DNA of 64,000 nt from Leclercia pneumoniae (lineage in GTDB: Bacteria > Pseudomonadota > Gammaproteobacteria > Enterobacterales > Enterobacteriaceae). The stretch lies in assembly GCF_017348915.1 (NCBI RefSeq), contig NZ_CP071383.1, positions 868,001 to 932,000 on the forward strand, written 5' to 3'. Of this stretch, positions 54,755 to 63,395 are shown piece after piece. The translations under genes and the position numbers were made by a program. The stretch's first letter is position 1. Each line of letters starts with the position of its first letter. The notes under the pieces are model-generated. The model was not told the origin of the DNA. It worked only from the letters and a program-made list of their open reading frames with translations, and searched no databases.

Positions 54755-55990
54755 ATGTGTCGCGCTATGGAATCCTGGAAGGTTAACCTTATATCGGTCT
54801 GGTTCGGTTGTTTCTTCACCGGGCTTGCCATCAGTCAGATCTTACCTTTTCTGCCGCTGTATGTGTCTCAGCTGGGGGTCTCCTCGCACGAGGCGCTTTC
54901 GATGTGGTCCGGGCTTACCTTCAGCGTGACGTTTCTGGTCTCTGCCATCGTCTCGCCTATGTGGGGAAGCCTTGCCGATCGCAAAGGGCGGAAGCTTATG
55001 CTGCTGCGTGCCTCCCTGGGAATGGCCATTGCTATTCTGTTGCAGGCCTTCGCCTCCAACGTCTGGCAGCTTTTTCTGCTACGAGCGCTGATGGGGCTGA
55101 CTTCCGGTTATATTCCTAACGCCATGGCGCTGGTGGCGTCGCAGGTACCACGCGAACGCAGCGGCTGGGCGTTGAGTACGCTCTCAACGGCGCAAATTAG
55201 CGGCGTAATTGGCGGGCCACTGATGGGCGGTTTCCTGGCCGATCACGTAGGGCTGCGGGCGGTCTTTATTATTACCGCTATCCTGCTGATGGTCAGTTTT
55301 CTGGTCACGCTGTTTCTTATTAAAGAGGGGGCGCGTCCCACCGTTAGTAAAGCGCAGCGCCTGAGCGGGAAAGCGGTCTTTGCCTCACTGCCTTACCCGG
55401 GGCTGATGATCGCTCTCTTCGTCACCACGATGGTGATCCAGCTCTGTAACGGCTCGGTGGGGCCTATTCTGGCGCTGTTTATCAAATCGATGGAGCCAGA
55501 CAGCAACAATATCGCTTTTCTGAGCGGCATGATTGCCGCCGTACCGGGTGTTTCTGCCCTTATCGCTGCACCGCGACTGGGCAAGCTGGGCGACCGTATC
55601 GGCACCGCACGCATTTTAATGGCGACGCTGGTGGTGGCCGTGGTGCTCTTCTTCGCAATGTCATTTGTCACCACCCCATTCCAGCTTGGTGTGTTGCGCT
55701 TTTTACTGGGCTTTGCCGATGGCGCGATGTTGCCAGCCGTACAGACCCTGCTGGTTAAATACTCCAGCGACCAGGTGACCGGACGCATCTTTGGCTATAA
55801 CCAGTCGTTCATGTATCTCGGTAACGTTGCCGGGCCGCTGATTGGGGCGTCGGTTTCGGCTATGGCAGGATTCCGTTGGGTCTTTGCTGCCACGGCGGTA
55901 GTGGTGTTGCTGAATATTCTGTATCTGGCGGTGGTATTACGCCGTCGCCGTCAGCAGGAGGCTAATAGAAGCGTCGGTAACAGAAGATAA
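54755..55990 (+). CDS. MdtG-like MFS multidrug exporter
   Basis: The protein (411 residues) is a 12-helix major facilitator, similar to E. coli Mdt[52 protein letters not shown] (the MFS loop 2-3 motif), [28 protein letters not shown] and [17 protein letters not shown]. MdtG exports fosfomycin and deoxycholate; the substrate here is not known. E. coli mdtG is at another locus, so this is a paralogue or relocated copy. The start could be 54755 or the ATG at 54767, and neither has a clear ribosome binding site. A palindrome (GAGCGAATTCGCTC, 54730-54743) lies just upstream. Confidence 0.8.
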   Translation: MCRAMESWKVNLISVWFGCFFTGLAISQILPFLPLYVSQLGVSSHEALSMWSGLTFSVTFLVSAIVSPMWGSLADRKGRKLMLLRASLGMAIAILLQAFASNVWQLFLLRALMGLTSGYIPNAMALVASQVPRERSGWALSTLSTAQISGVIGGPLMGGFLADHVGLRAVFIITAILLMVSFLVTLFLIKEGARPTVSKAQRLSGKAVFASLPYPGLMIALFVTTMVIQLCNGSVGPILALFIKSMEPDSNNIAFLSGMIAAVPGVSALIAAPRLGKLGDRIGTARILMATLVVAVVLFFAMSFVTTPFQLGVLRFLLGFADGAMLPAVQTLLVKYSSDQVTGRIFGYNQSFMYLGNVAGPLIGASVSAMAGFRWVFAATAVVVLLNILYLAVVLRRRRQQEANRSVGNRR

Positions 55991-56230
55991 CGCTGCTGTA
56001 TTATATATTCTTATACTTAAACCTGACGGTAATAACTAAAATGGCTTTCTGTTTTTTTAATGACGCAAAGCAATTCATGATCTGAAGCTAATATAAAAAC
56101 GTTTCGCTGAACCTGGATCGCATTTATTTAAAATAATGGATTTTATTTGTCTAAAGATAATACTTTTCCCTCTTTGCAACCCCCATCCTTAGTGCTAAGT
56201 TCAGAACAAATCTGATAAGGAAATAGCACG

Positions 56231-56491
56231 ATGAAAAATCTCATTGCTGAGTTGTTAGTGAAGCTCGCCCAAAAGGAAGAAGAGTCAAAAGAACTGGTAG
56301 CCCAGGTTGAAGCGCTGGAAATTGTCGTCACCGCGTTATTACGCCAGATGGCTCAGTCCGATCAGCAGGCCTTGATCCGAAGCGTTGAAGGGGCGCTGGA
56401 TGCGGTACGGCCAGATTCACTGGTGCCGGAGCAGGATAGCGAAATGCTACAACAATACGTAAAGAAGCTGTTGCGGCACCCGCGGAGCTGA
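56231..56491 (+). CDS. iraP: anti-adaptor protein IraP
   Basis: IraP binds the adaptor RssB and so protects RpoS from ClpXP during phosphate starvation. The 86-residue protein equals E. coli IraP in length, with [21 protein letters not shown] (a coiled coil) and the end [10 protein letters not shown]. It lies directly upstream of the phoA Pho box. In E. coli iraP is induced by ppGpp under low phosphate. AAGG precedes the ATG. Confidence 0.95.
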   Translation: MKNLIAELLVKLAQKEEESKELVAQVEALEIVVTALLRQMAQSDQQALIRSVEGALDAVRPDSLVPEQDSEMLQQYVKKLLRHPRS

Positions 56492-56512
56492 TTGGTTTGC
56501 GTATCTAAAACG

Positions 56513-56546
56513 CTGTCATCGATCTGTCACGTCGGTTGCCTATAGT
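56513..56546 (+). promoter_or_regulatory. Pho box and -10 of the phoA promoter
   Basis: CTGTCATCGATCTGTCAC (56513-56530) is two PhoB half-sites, CTGTCAT and CTGTCAC, separated by 4 bp: a near-perfect Pho box. Ten bases further lies TATAGT (56541-56546), the -10. The box replaces the -35, so transcription of phoA-psiF depends on PhoB. Confidence 0.9.
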
Positions 56547-56589
56547 CGCTCTGTTTTATTTTTTATGTATTTTTACATGGAGAAAATAA

Positions 56590-58008
56590 GTGAAACAGAG
56601 CGCACTTGCTATTGCATTACTTCCCCTGATGTTCACTCCTAAAATTTATGCAGAAACGGTAACATCATTCCACGTTCTTGAAAATCGCGCAGCTCAGGGT
56701 GATATCACCCAGCCCGGCGGTGCGCGTCGCTTGTCGGAAGACCAGACCGCCGCATTGCGCGCCTCCTTAAATGATAAGCCAGCAAAGAATATTATCCTGC
56801 TGATTGGCGATGGAATGGGTGATTCAGAAATTACTGCTGCACGAAATTATGCTGAAGGCGCGGGCGGATATTTTAAAGGGATTGATTCGCTGCCGCTTAC
56901 CGGCCAGTACACCCACTATGCGCTGGATAAAAAAACCGGCAAGCCGGATTACGTCACGGATTCCGCCGCGTCTGCCACGGCCTGGTCAACCGGCGTAAAA
57001 ACCTATAACGGCGCGCTGGGCGTGGATATTCACGAAAAAGATCACCAAACCATTCTTGAAATGGCAAAAGCGGCAGGCCTGATGACGGGTAACGTCTCGA
57101 CGGCGGAATTGCAGGACGCGACCCCGGCGGCGCTGGTAGCGCATGTGACGTCACGTAAATGCTACGGCCCGAGCGTCACCAGCGAAAATTGCGCCACCAA
57201 TGCGCTGGAAAAAGGCGGTAAAGGCTCTATTACGGAGCAGCTGTTAAACGCCCGTGCCGACGTCACGCTTGGCGGTGGCGCCAAAACCTTTATGGAGACC
57301 GCCACCAGCGGTGAATGGCAGGGCAAAACTCTGCGCGAACAGGCCCAGGCGCGCGGCTATCAGCTGGTTAACGATGCGGCCTCACTGGCGACCATTACCG
57401 AAGCCAACCAGGATAAACCGCTGCTGGGCCTCTTCTCCGAGGGCAATATGCCTGTGCGCTGGGAAGGGCCGAAAGCCAGCTATCACGGCAATCTCGATAA
57501 GCCTGCCGTCACCTGTGCGCCTAACCCGAAACGCAATGAAAGCGTACCGACACTGGCAGCGATGACCGAAAAAGCGATCGCGCTGCTGGATAAGAGCGAA
57601 AAAGGGTTCTTCCTGCAGGTTGAAGGTGCATCCATCGACAAGCAGGATCACGCCGCTAACCCTTGCGGCCAGATTGGCGAAACCGTCGATCTGGATGAAG
57701 CCGTGCAGAAAGCGATGGCCTTCGCGAAGAAAGATGGCAATACGCTGGTGATCGTGACGGCTGACCACGCTCACTCCAGCCAGATTGTGGCGCCGGATAC
57801 CAAAGCTCCGGGTCTGACCCAGGCGCTGAACACCAAAGATGGCGCTGTGATGGCCATTAGCTATGGCAACTCCGAAGAGGAGTCGATGGAACATACCGGT
57901 AGCCAGCTGCGCATTGCCGCCTATGGTCCACATGCCGCAAACGTGGTGGGGCTGACGGATCAGACCGATCTCTTCTACACCATGAAAGCGGCTCTGGGTA
58001 TGAAGTAA
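56590..58008 (+). CDS. phoA: alkaline phosphatase PhoA
   Basis: PhoA is the periplasmic alkaline phosphatase that frees phosphate from monoesters. The 472-residue precursor starts with GTG, as in E. coli, with GGAG upstream, and has the signal peptide [21 protein letters not shown]. The nucleophile Ser is in [11 protein letters not shown]; metal ligands are in [35 protein letters not shown] and MEHTGSQ. Two Cys pairs ([12 protein letters not shown] and the pair around VTCAPNP and NPCGQ) support disulphide formation. It is expressed with psiF under phosphate limitation. Confidence 0.97.
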   Translation: MKQSALAIALLPLMFTPKIYAETVTSFHVLENRAAQGDITQPGGARRLSEDQTAALRASLNDKPAKNIILLIGDGMGDSEITAARNYAEGAGGYFKGIDSLPLTGQYTHYALDKKTGKPDYVTDSAASATAWSTGVKTYNGALGVDIHEKDHQTILEMAKAAGLMTGNVSTAELQDATPAALVAHVTSRKCYGPSVTSENCATNALEKGGKGSITEQLLNARADVTLGGGAKTFMETATSGEWQGKTLREQAQARGYQLVNDAASLATITEANQDKPLLGLFSEGNMPVRWEGPKASYHGNLDKPAVTCAPNPKRNESVPTLAAMTEKAIALLDKSEKGFFLQVEGASIDKQDHAANPCGQIGETVDLDEAVQKAMAFAKKDGNTLVIVTADHAHSSQIVAPDTKAPGLTQALNTKDGAVMAISYGNSEEESMEHTGSQLRIAAYGPHAANVVGLTDQTDLFYTMKAALGMK

Positions 58009-58016
58009 AACGAATG

Positions 58017-58051
58017 CCCGGCGGGAATCTTCTCTGCCGGGTGGTTTTTTT
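58017..58051 (+). terminator. terminator between phoA and psiF
   Basis: CCCGGC (58017-58022) pairs with GCCGGG (58036-58041), followed by TGGTTTTTTT. It would partly end phoA transcripts and leave psiF at a lower level. Confidence 0.7.
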
Positions 58052-58099
58052 ACCGCAAACGACCAGACTTAATGTGATCATTCACAGAAGGATAGTGCT

Positions 58100-58420
58100 A
58101 TGAAAATCACATTACTTGTTACTTTGATCTTCGGCCTGTTTTTCATCGCCACGGTGGGTGCGCAAGAGAAGACCCTCACACCGCAACAGCAACGTATGAC
58201 CACCTGCAACCAGCAGGCGACGGCTGATGCGTTGAAAGGCGATGCGCGAAAAACTTACATGAGCGACTGCCTCAAAAATGGAGCCTCGAAACCGGGCGAA
58301 AAGAGCCTGACGCCACAGCAGCAAAAGATGCGTGAATGTAACGTTAAGGCGACAGAGCAGTCTCTTAAAGGCGATGACCGTAATAAGTTTATGAGTGCCT
58401 GTCTGAAGAAAGCTGTCTAG
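58100..58420 (+). CDS. psiF: phosphate starvation-inducible protein PsiF
   Basis: The 106-residue exported protein has a signal peptide (MKITLLVTLIFGLFFIATVGA) and two copies of the PsiF repeat: LTPQQQRMTTCNQQATADALKGDARKTYMSDCLK and LTPQQQKMRECNVKATEQSLKGDDRNKFMSACLK. Each repeat has two Cys that probably form a disulphide. It follows phoA as in E. coli and is induced by phosphate starvation; the molecular role is unknown. A hairpin without T-run (58428-58453) follows the stop. Confidence 0.93.
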   Translation: MKITLLVTLIFGLFFIATVGAQEKTLTPQQQRMTTCNQQATADALKGDARKTYMSDCLKNGASKPGEKSLTPQQQKMRECNVKATEQSLKGDDRNKFMSACLKKAV

Positions 58421-58526
58421 TGCTAATGGGTGAGCGGGCTTCCCGGCTCACCCAAAATCTCATACTCCCCCGTCGGACCCCCTCTCTATAATTTGGGAAA
58501 TTGTTTCAGAATGTTCCCAAAAGATA

Positions 58527-59628
58527 ATGAATGACGAAAACTTTTACCAGAAAGGGCTGACGCGCGAAGAGTGGGATTATCCTTTTCCCTCGGATGACCA
58601 TCATCGTTCCGGCATACGCTTCGCCCGGCGGGTTCGCCTGCCGCGGATGGCTGGCCTTGCGACGATGTTTTTCCCCATTGCTGGCGTTCTGGTGACGCAA
58701 CCTGTGGCCGGCGGCTGGTGGCTGCTGCTGGTTGGCGGGGCGTTCGTCTGGCCACATCTCGCCTGGCAGTTGGCGTCACGCTCTGCCGATCCCCGCAGCA
58801 ATGAATTCTATAACCTGAAAGCTGATGCCATTATTGCCGGGATCTGGATTGGCCTGATGGGCGTTAATGCGTTTCCTACCGCTGCGCTATTGATGATGAC
58901 CAGCATGAACATGATGGGGGCTGGCGGGCTACGGCTGTTTACTGCTGGCACGCTGCTGACGACCCTTGCCGCCCTGGCGACACTGCAGATGGCCAGCATT
59001 CCCCCCCCTCTTTGTGAGCTCAGCGCTGCAGGGGTGGCTCACGCTGCCGGTGTTAATTTTCTACCCGGTGCTCTTTGCCTGGGTCAGTTACCAGACCGCA
59101 ATCCGGCTGGCGGAACACAAGCGACGGCTGGAATTAATGAGTACCCGCGACGGCATGACGGGCGTCTTTAACCGGCGGCACTGGGAAGACCTGCTGCGCA
59201 ATGAGTTTGATAGCTGCCGCCGTCATCATCGTGACGCCACCATGCTGCTTATCGATATCGACCATTTCAAAACCATCAACGACACCTGGGGGCATGATAT
59301 TGGCGATGAAGCCATTATCGCCATTACGCACCAGCTACAACTCACGCTGCGCGGAAGCGATATCATAGGCCGGTTTGGCGGGGACGAATTTGCGGTGATC
59401 ATGAGTAACACCGCGGCGGACAGCGCTATCGCCGCGATGTCGCGAGTCCATGAGCGGCTGGCGCAGCTAAGCCTGCCGGGCGCACCGCTGGTGAAGCTCT
59501 GTATTAGCGTAGGGGTGGCACCGCTCACGCCGCCGATGGGGCACTATCGTGAGTGGCTAAAGGCGGCAGATGTTGCCCTGTACAAAGCGAAGAACGCCGG
59601 ACGAAACCGCACCGAAGTGGCGGCCTGA
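58527..59628 (+). pseudogene. dgcC: diguanylate cyclase DgcC (AdrA), frameshifted in a run of eight C
   Basis: DgcC makes c-di-GMP that activates cellulose synthesis under CsgD control. The first frame (58527 on) carries the MASE2 membrane domain (RRVRLPRMAGLATMFFPIAG, FVWPHLAWQLASR) up to LQMASIPPP; the second frame (to 59628) continues from PLFVSSALQGWLTLP with the linker and an intact GGDEF domain (FGGDEFAVIMS, RxxD-like RGSD nearby). Both parts match E. coli DgcC (371 residues) when joined. The break lies in C8 at 59001-59008: seven C would restore the frame. So this is an inactivated gene, a phase-variable one, or a sequencing error. Translation of the GGDEF half alone would have to start internally. 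Confidence 0.9.
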
Positions 59629-59642
59629 CGCCCGGCATGCGA

Positions 59643-60452
59643 TCAGGACTTACTCAGCTGTTCTGATTTTTCCATACACTTATTCATGGCTTCAATAACC
59701 GCCGAGCGGAACCCTCGCTCTTCCAGCACCCGTACAGCTTCAATGGTCGTCCCGCCTGGCGAGCAGACCATATCTTTCAGTTCACCCGGATGCTTACCGG
59801 TTTCCAGCACCATTTTGGCCGAGCCCATCACCGCCTGAGCTGCAAATTTATATGCCTGCGCCCTTGGCATTCCACCCAGCACGGCGGCATCCGCCATCGC
59901 TTCGATGAACATAAAGACATACGCAGGCGCCGAGCCGCTCACGCCCACTACCGGATGGATCATCGCTTCCGCAATCACTTCCGCTTCGCCGAAGCAGCGG
60001 AAGATATTCACCACGTCGGCCACATCTTCCGTGGTGACCAGCGCATTAGGGGTGATGGAGGTCATGCCTGCGTTGACCAGCGAAGGGGTGTTTGGCATCG
60101 CGCGCACGATTTTGCGATCGTGGCCCATGGCGCGAGCCAGCTGATCCAGAGTGACGCCGGCAGCAATCGATACGACAACGGTATCCTTGTTCAGGCTTGA
60201 GGTGACGTCGCTCAGCACTTTGACCATGATATTAGGCTTTACGGCACCGAAGAGGATATCCGCTACCTGGGCCACTTCCTGGGCGCTCTGCGCCGCATTG
60301 ATACCATACTGATCGTGCAGGGCAGCGACTTTATCTGGCGACGGGGTATAGACCCAAATCTGGCCAGGCTGCACCTGGCCGCTGGCAATCAGGCCACCCA
60401 GGATGGCTTTACCCATGTTACCGCAGCCGATAAAACCGATTTTCTTCTCCAT
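59643..60452 (-). CDS. proC: pyrroline-5-carboxylate reductase ProC
   Basis: ProC performs the last step of proline synthesis, reducing pyrroline-5-carboxylate with NADPH. The 269-residue protein has the E. coli length, an N-terminal Rossmann motif (IGFIGCGNMGKAILGG) and the conserved C-terminal part (VVGVSGSAPAYVFMFIEAMADAAVLGGMPRAQA, and PGELKDMVCSPGGTTIEAVRVLEERGFR). The ATG at 60452 has GGGAGA upstream. With proBA at the left of the window the proline pathway is complete. Confidence 0.96.
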   Translation of the reverse strand: MEKKIGFIGCGNMGKAILGGLIASGQVQPGQIWVYTPSPDKVAALHDQYGINAAQSAQEVAQVADILFGAVKPNIMVKVLSDVTSSLNKDTVVVSIAAGVTLDQLARAMGHDRKIVRAMPNTPSLVNAGMTSITPNALVTTEDVADVVNIFRCFGEAEVIAEAMIHPVVGVSGSAPAYVFMFIEAMADAAVLGGMPRAQAYKFAAQAVMGSAKMVLETGKHPGELKDMVCSPGGTTIEAVRVLEERGFRSAVIEAMNKCMEKSEQLSKS

Positions 60453-60599
60453 CACGTCTCCCTCTTTTATGCCTTGTTATGTGTATGGAAGGCTAGCTTA
60501 GCGCGGATTGTTACGCAGCGCTAAAGCTTCTGCCTCATCCGCTGCTTTGCCTGAGAAGAAAAGCAGGCGACAATGGGGCAGTTATCGAAAGGAGAGAAC

Positions 60600-61058
60600 A
60601 TGGCGATTTGGGTGGATGCCGATGCGTGTCCAAATGTGATTAAAGAGATTCTGTTTCGCGCCGCCGAGCGCGTGCAAATGCCCCTGACGCTGGTGGCTAA
60701 CCAGAACCTGCGAGTCCCACCGTCACGGTTTATTCGCGCCATGCGCGTACCGGCCGGCTTTGACGTAGCGGATAACGAAATAGTGCGTCTGTGCAGCGCG
60801 GAGGATCTGGTTATCACCGCCGATATTCCGCTGGCGGCTGAGGTGCTGGAAAAGGGCGCCGCCGCGCTAAATCCAAGAGGTGAGCGTTACTCTCCGGCCA
60901 CCATCCGTGAAAAACTGACGATGCGTGATTTTATGGACACCCTGCGCGCCAGCGGCGTACAAACCGGGGGGCCGGATAGTTTATCTCAGCGCGACCGACA
61001 GCTCTTTGCTGCTGAGCTGGATAAATGGCTTCTTGAGGTGAAACGTCGTCAGGGATGA
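60600..61058 (+). CDS. yaiI: YaiI, UPF0178 family protein
   Basis: The 152-residue protein belongs to the YaiI/YqxD family, with a PIN-like fold suggested by the conserved Asp residues: [21 protein letters not shown] at the start and [23 protein letters not shown] in the middle. The function is unknown; a nuclease has been proposed for the fold. AAGGAGAG precedes the ATG at 60600, and the frame opens at 60573. It is divergent from proC, as in E. coli. Confidence 0.93.
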   Translation: MAIWVDADACPNVIKEILFRAAERVQMPLTLVANQNLRVPPSRFIRAMRVPAGFDVADNEIVRLCSAEDLVITADIPLAAEVLEKGAAALNPRGERYSPATIREKLTMRDFMDTLRASGVQTGGPDSLSQRDRQLFAAELDKWLLEVKRRQG

Positions 61059-61202
61059 GCCCAGCATTGTCGTCGGATTGTGCTCCCGTTATGCCACTGG
61101 GGTTGTCAGCCCCTGCAGCAATCAGGTATGGTGTGCGGCATCAGGTATGCAATCATTTCTTTACAGTCGCTATCCCTAATCATCAGGGGATAAATCTACA
61201 TT

Positions 61203-61220
61203 TGTAAAAATAAATTTACA
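61203..61220 (+). promoter_or_regulatory. TyrR box upstream of aroL
   Basis: TGTAAAAATAAATTTACA (61203-61220) is a perfect TGTAAA-N6-TTTACA palindrome. TyrR with tyrosine represses aroL through such boxes. Weaker half-boxes occur just before it (TTTACAG at 61160-61166). It lies upstream of aroL with the TrpR site following. Confidence 0.85.
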
Positions 61221-61229
61221 CTGACTTCT

Positions 61230-61247
61230 GTACTAGTTAAATGGTAT
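61230..61247 (+). promoter_or_regulatory. TrpR operator upstream of aroL
   Basis: GTACTAGTTAAATGGTAT (61230-61247) agrees with the left half and centre of the TrpR consensus GTACTAGTTAACTAGTAC. In E. coli aroL is controlled jointly by TyrR and TrpR, so the position 10 bp after the TyrR box is as expected. Confidence 0.75.
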
Positions 61248-61308
61248 CATTGGCCACTTTTCGACGTTACGCTCCGCATCTTTGCGGCCTTAAGAGGAAC
61301 ACCAGGTT

Positions 61309-61833
61309 ATGACCCAGCCTATATTCTTGATCGGCCCCCGCGGCTGCGGCAAAACGACGGTGGGGCATGAGCTGGCGCGTCTGTGCGGCTGTGAGTGCAT
61401 CGATACCGATCGCTGGTTGCAAACCCACGCGCAAAAAAGTATTGCTGAAATTGTTGAGCAGGAAGGGTGGGAAAGCTTTCGCGCCCGCGAGACCGCAGCC
61501 CTGGAAGCGGTGACGGCGGTCTCAGGCGTCATTGCCACCGGCGGCGGCATTATCCTGGCACCTTATAACCGGCAGTTTATGCGCGAGAAAGGCACTGTTA
61601 TTTATCTCTCTGCGCCCGTGCCGGTGCTGGTTGAGCGCCTTGTGGCATTTCCAGAAGAGGGTCAACGCCCTACGCTTACCGGCAAACCGATCAGCGAAGA
61701 GGTGAGCGAAGTACTGGCAGAACGCGACGCCCTCTATCGCGAAGCGGCTCACCATGTGGTTGATGCCTCGCTCTCCCCGTCAGAAGTGGTACAAAATATT
61801 GCTACTGCGCTGCGTCTGGCTTGTGTTAGCTAA
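61309..61833 (+). CDS. aroL: shikimate kinase II AroL
   Basis: AroL phosphorylates shikimate in the chorismate pathway and is the main, high-affinity kinase. The 174-residue protein has the P-loop [11 protein letters not shown], the shikimate-binding IDTDRWLQ and the ATGGGIIL motif, and the LID region [13 protein letters not shown]. Length and order (aroL-yaiA-aroM) are as in E. coli. The upstream TyrR and TrpR sites control it. Confidence 0.96.
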   Translation: MTQPIFLIGPRGCGKTTVGHELARLCGCECIDTDRWLQTHAQKSIAEIVEQEGWESFRARETAALEAVTAVSGVIATGGGIILAPYNRQFMREKGTVIYLSAPVPVLVERLVAFPEEGQRPTLTGKPISEEVSEVLAERDALYREAAHHVVDASLSPSEVVQNIATALRLACVS

Positions 61834-61884
61834 CTGATGTCTATACTGATAGTTCACCCCAGATAAAGATAAAAAGGATGAACT

Positions 61885-62076
61885 ATGCCAACAAGACCTC
61901 CCTATCCGCGTGAAGCCCGTGTCGTTGCCGTTGAGAAAGGCGCTACGGGCCAGACCGTCACCTGGTATCAGCTGCGTGCCGACCATCCAAAACCCGATTC
62001 GCTCATTAGCGAGCATGAAACGGAGCAGGAAGCGCTCGACGCCAAGGTCCGCTACGAAGATCCCGATAAGACTTAA
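61885..62076 (+). CDS. yaiA: YaiA, small conserved protein
   Basis: The 63-residue cytosolic protein matches E. coli YaiA ([45 protein letters not shown]). It is transcribed with aroL, which it follows after 51 bp, with AAAAAGGA before the ATG. Its function is unknown. Confidence 0.92.
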   Translation: MPTRPPYPREARVVAVEKGATGQTVTWYQLRADHPKPDSLISEHETEQEALDAKVRYEDPDKT

Positions 62077-62314
62077 AAAAAATCTGAAAGCGGGAAATAC
62101 CACGCCTAAATCACATTTATCACTCATTGAATAAGTTAAGCAGAGGTTAATATCTAGTTATTACAGATACCTTCTGCCAGGCGTCCGGATCTTTACATTC
62201 CGGCAGGCACATACGCTGCTACGCTATTGTGCTGTTCATACCAGAACAGCGAGCCGCGCAGCGTTGTGAGCCTGTGCCTGTTTTACGTAGTGGTAGTGGA
62301 GAAAGGCGAGAAAG

Positions 62315-62991
62315 ATGAAGGCCACCTTGGCGATCCTCACGATTGGGGTAGTCCCAGTAAGCGAAGTGTTACCGCTCTTGACCGAGCATATTTCGGAACA
62401 ACAGATCACCCATCATAGCTTGCTGGGTAGTCTAAGCCGTGAGGCGGTCATGGAGACCTACGGCGTTGCGCGGGAGATGATTCCCTGCCGACACTGTTAA
62501 GCGACGGTAAAATGGCGACGGTATCCCGGCAAAAGATCGAACGCGATCTGCAGGCCGTTATTGAAGTGCTTGATAATCAGGGGTATGACGTCATCCTGCT
62601 GATGAGTACCGCCCCGGTATCCGGGCTGGTGGCCCGTAATGCGATCCTGCTTGAGCCGATGCGGATTATCCCGCCGCTGGTGGCCTCGATTGTGGATGGT
62701 CATCAGGTGGGGGTGATCGTGCCGATCCCCGAATTGATGCAAAACCAGTCCCGAAAATGGCAGGCGTTAGAACGTCCGCCGCTCTACTCGCTGGCGAACC
62801 CTATCTGGGATAACGAGGCCAAATTGATCGAGGCCGGGCGCGATCTGCTGGCGCAGGGAGCTGATGTATTGATGCTGGATTGCCTCGGTTTTCATCAGCG
62901 TCATCGCGATCTGTTACAAAAAGCGCTCGATGTGCCCGTTTTGTTATCAAACGTACTGGTGGCGCGGCTTGCCTCGGAGCTGCTGGGGTAA
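62315..62991 (+). pseudogene. aroM: AroM, split by a frameshift
   Basis: AroM is a conserved protein of unknown function of the aroL-aroM unit in E. coli (225 residues). Here the first frame (ATG 62315) gives [46 protein letters not shown] and ends early at 62500. The second frame continues with [21 protein letters not shown] to 62991 and matches the rest of E. coli AroM. Joining needs one extra base in GCGCGGGAGAT (62468-62478), most simply GGGG for GGG. So the gene is disrupted, or the assembly lost one G. The second frame has an ATG at 62512, but no ribosome binding site is evident. Confidence 0.85.
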
Positions 62992-63063
62992 TGATTTTGC
63001 GTGACAGGCAGGGAGTGTGCCCCCTATATTGGATTGACATCCAACAACAAAAAGGGCCAGTTC

Positions 63064-63348
63064 ATGCTTCAAAGTAATGAGTACTTTTCCGGTAAAGTGA
63101 AGTCCATCGGTTTTGCCAGCAGCATCACTGGCAATGCCAGTGTCGGCGTGATGGCTGAAGGGGAATATACATTTGGTACCGCTCAACCTGAAGAGATGAC
63201 CGTCGTCAGTGGCTCTCTGAAGGTATTGTTACCGGGTGAGACGGAGTGGAAATTGTTTACTGCGGGTCAGATCTTTAACGTTCCGGGCCATAGCGAGTTC
63301 CACCTGCAGGTGGCTGAGCCGGCCTCTTATCTCTGCCGTTATCTGTAA
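63064..63348 (+). CDS. ppnP: pyrimidine/purine nucleoside phosphorylase PpnP (YaiE)
   Basis: PpnP splits nucleosides with phosphate into base and ribose 1-phosphate with a broad range. The 94-residue cupin-fold protein has the E. coli length and the pattern [39 protein letters not shown], and [13 protein letters not shown]. The ATG at 63064 starts the family N-terminus; the frame opens at 63001. Confidence 0.94.
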   Translation: MLQSNEYFSGKVKSIGFASSITGNASVGVMAEGEYTFGTAQPEEMTVVSGSLKVLLPGETEWKLFTAGQIFNVPGHSEFHLQVAEPASYLCRYL

Positions 63349-63355
63349 TTTTTTT

Positions 63356-63381
63356 TACCCTCTCCCGGTCGGGAGAGGGTA
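63356..63381. repeat. CCCTCTCCC hairpin between ppnP and rdgC
   Basis: TACCCTCTCCCG (63356-63367) and CGGGAGAGGGTA (63370-63381) form a perfect 12-bp stem with a 2-base spacer. A run of T lies on its left, which for either direction of transcription does not give a U-run after the stem. It is one more copy of the repeat type at 29156-29231. Confidence 0.6.
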
Positions 63382-63395
63382 AACAGCATGGCCGA

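Noticed and set aside
59001..59008. Programmed ribosomal frameshift site in dgcC
   Set aside because: A C8 run can be slippery, but no stimulatory structure is evident and E. coli dgcC needs no frameshift. Indel at the tract is the simpler reading.
58966..59628. Independent GGDEF gene
   Set aside because: Its first 15 residues come from the wrong frame of dgcC. The rest is the C-terminal half of DgcC, so it is treated as part of one frameshifted gene.
62512..62991. Independent 159-residue gene
   Set aside because: It is the C-terminal part of AroM in the other frame, without its own ribosome binding site.
63349..63381. Intrinsic terminator of ppnP or rdgC
   Set aside because: The T-run lies before the stem on the plus strand and is an A-run after the stem on the minus strand, so neither direction has the required U-run.
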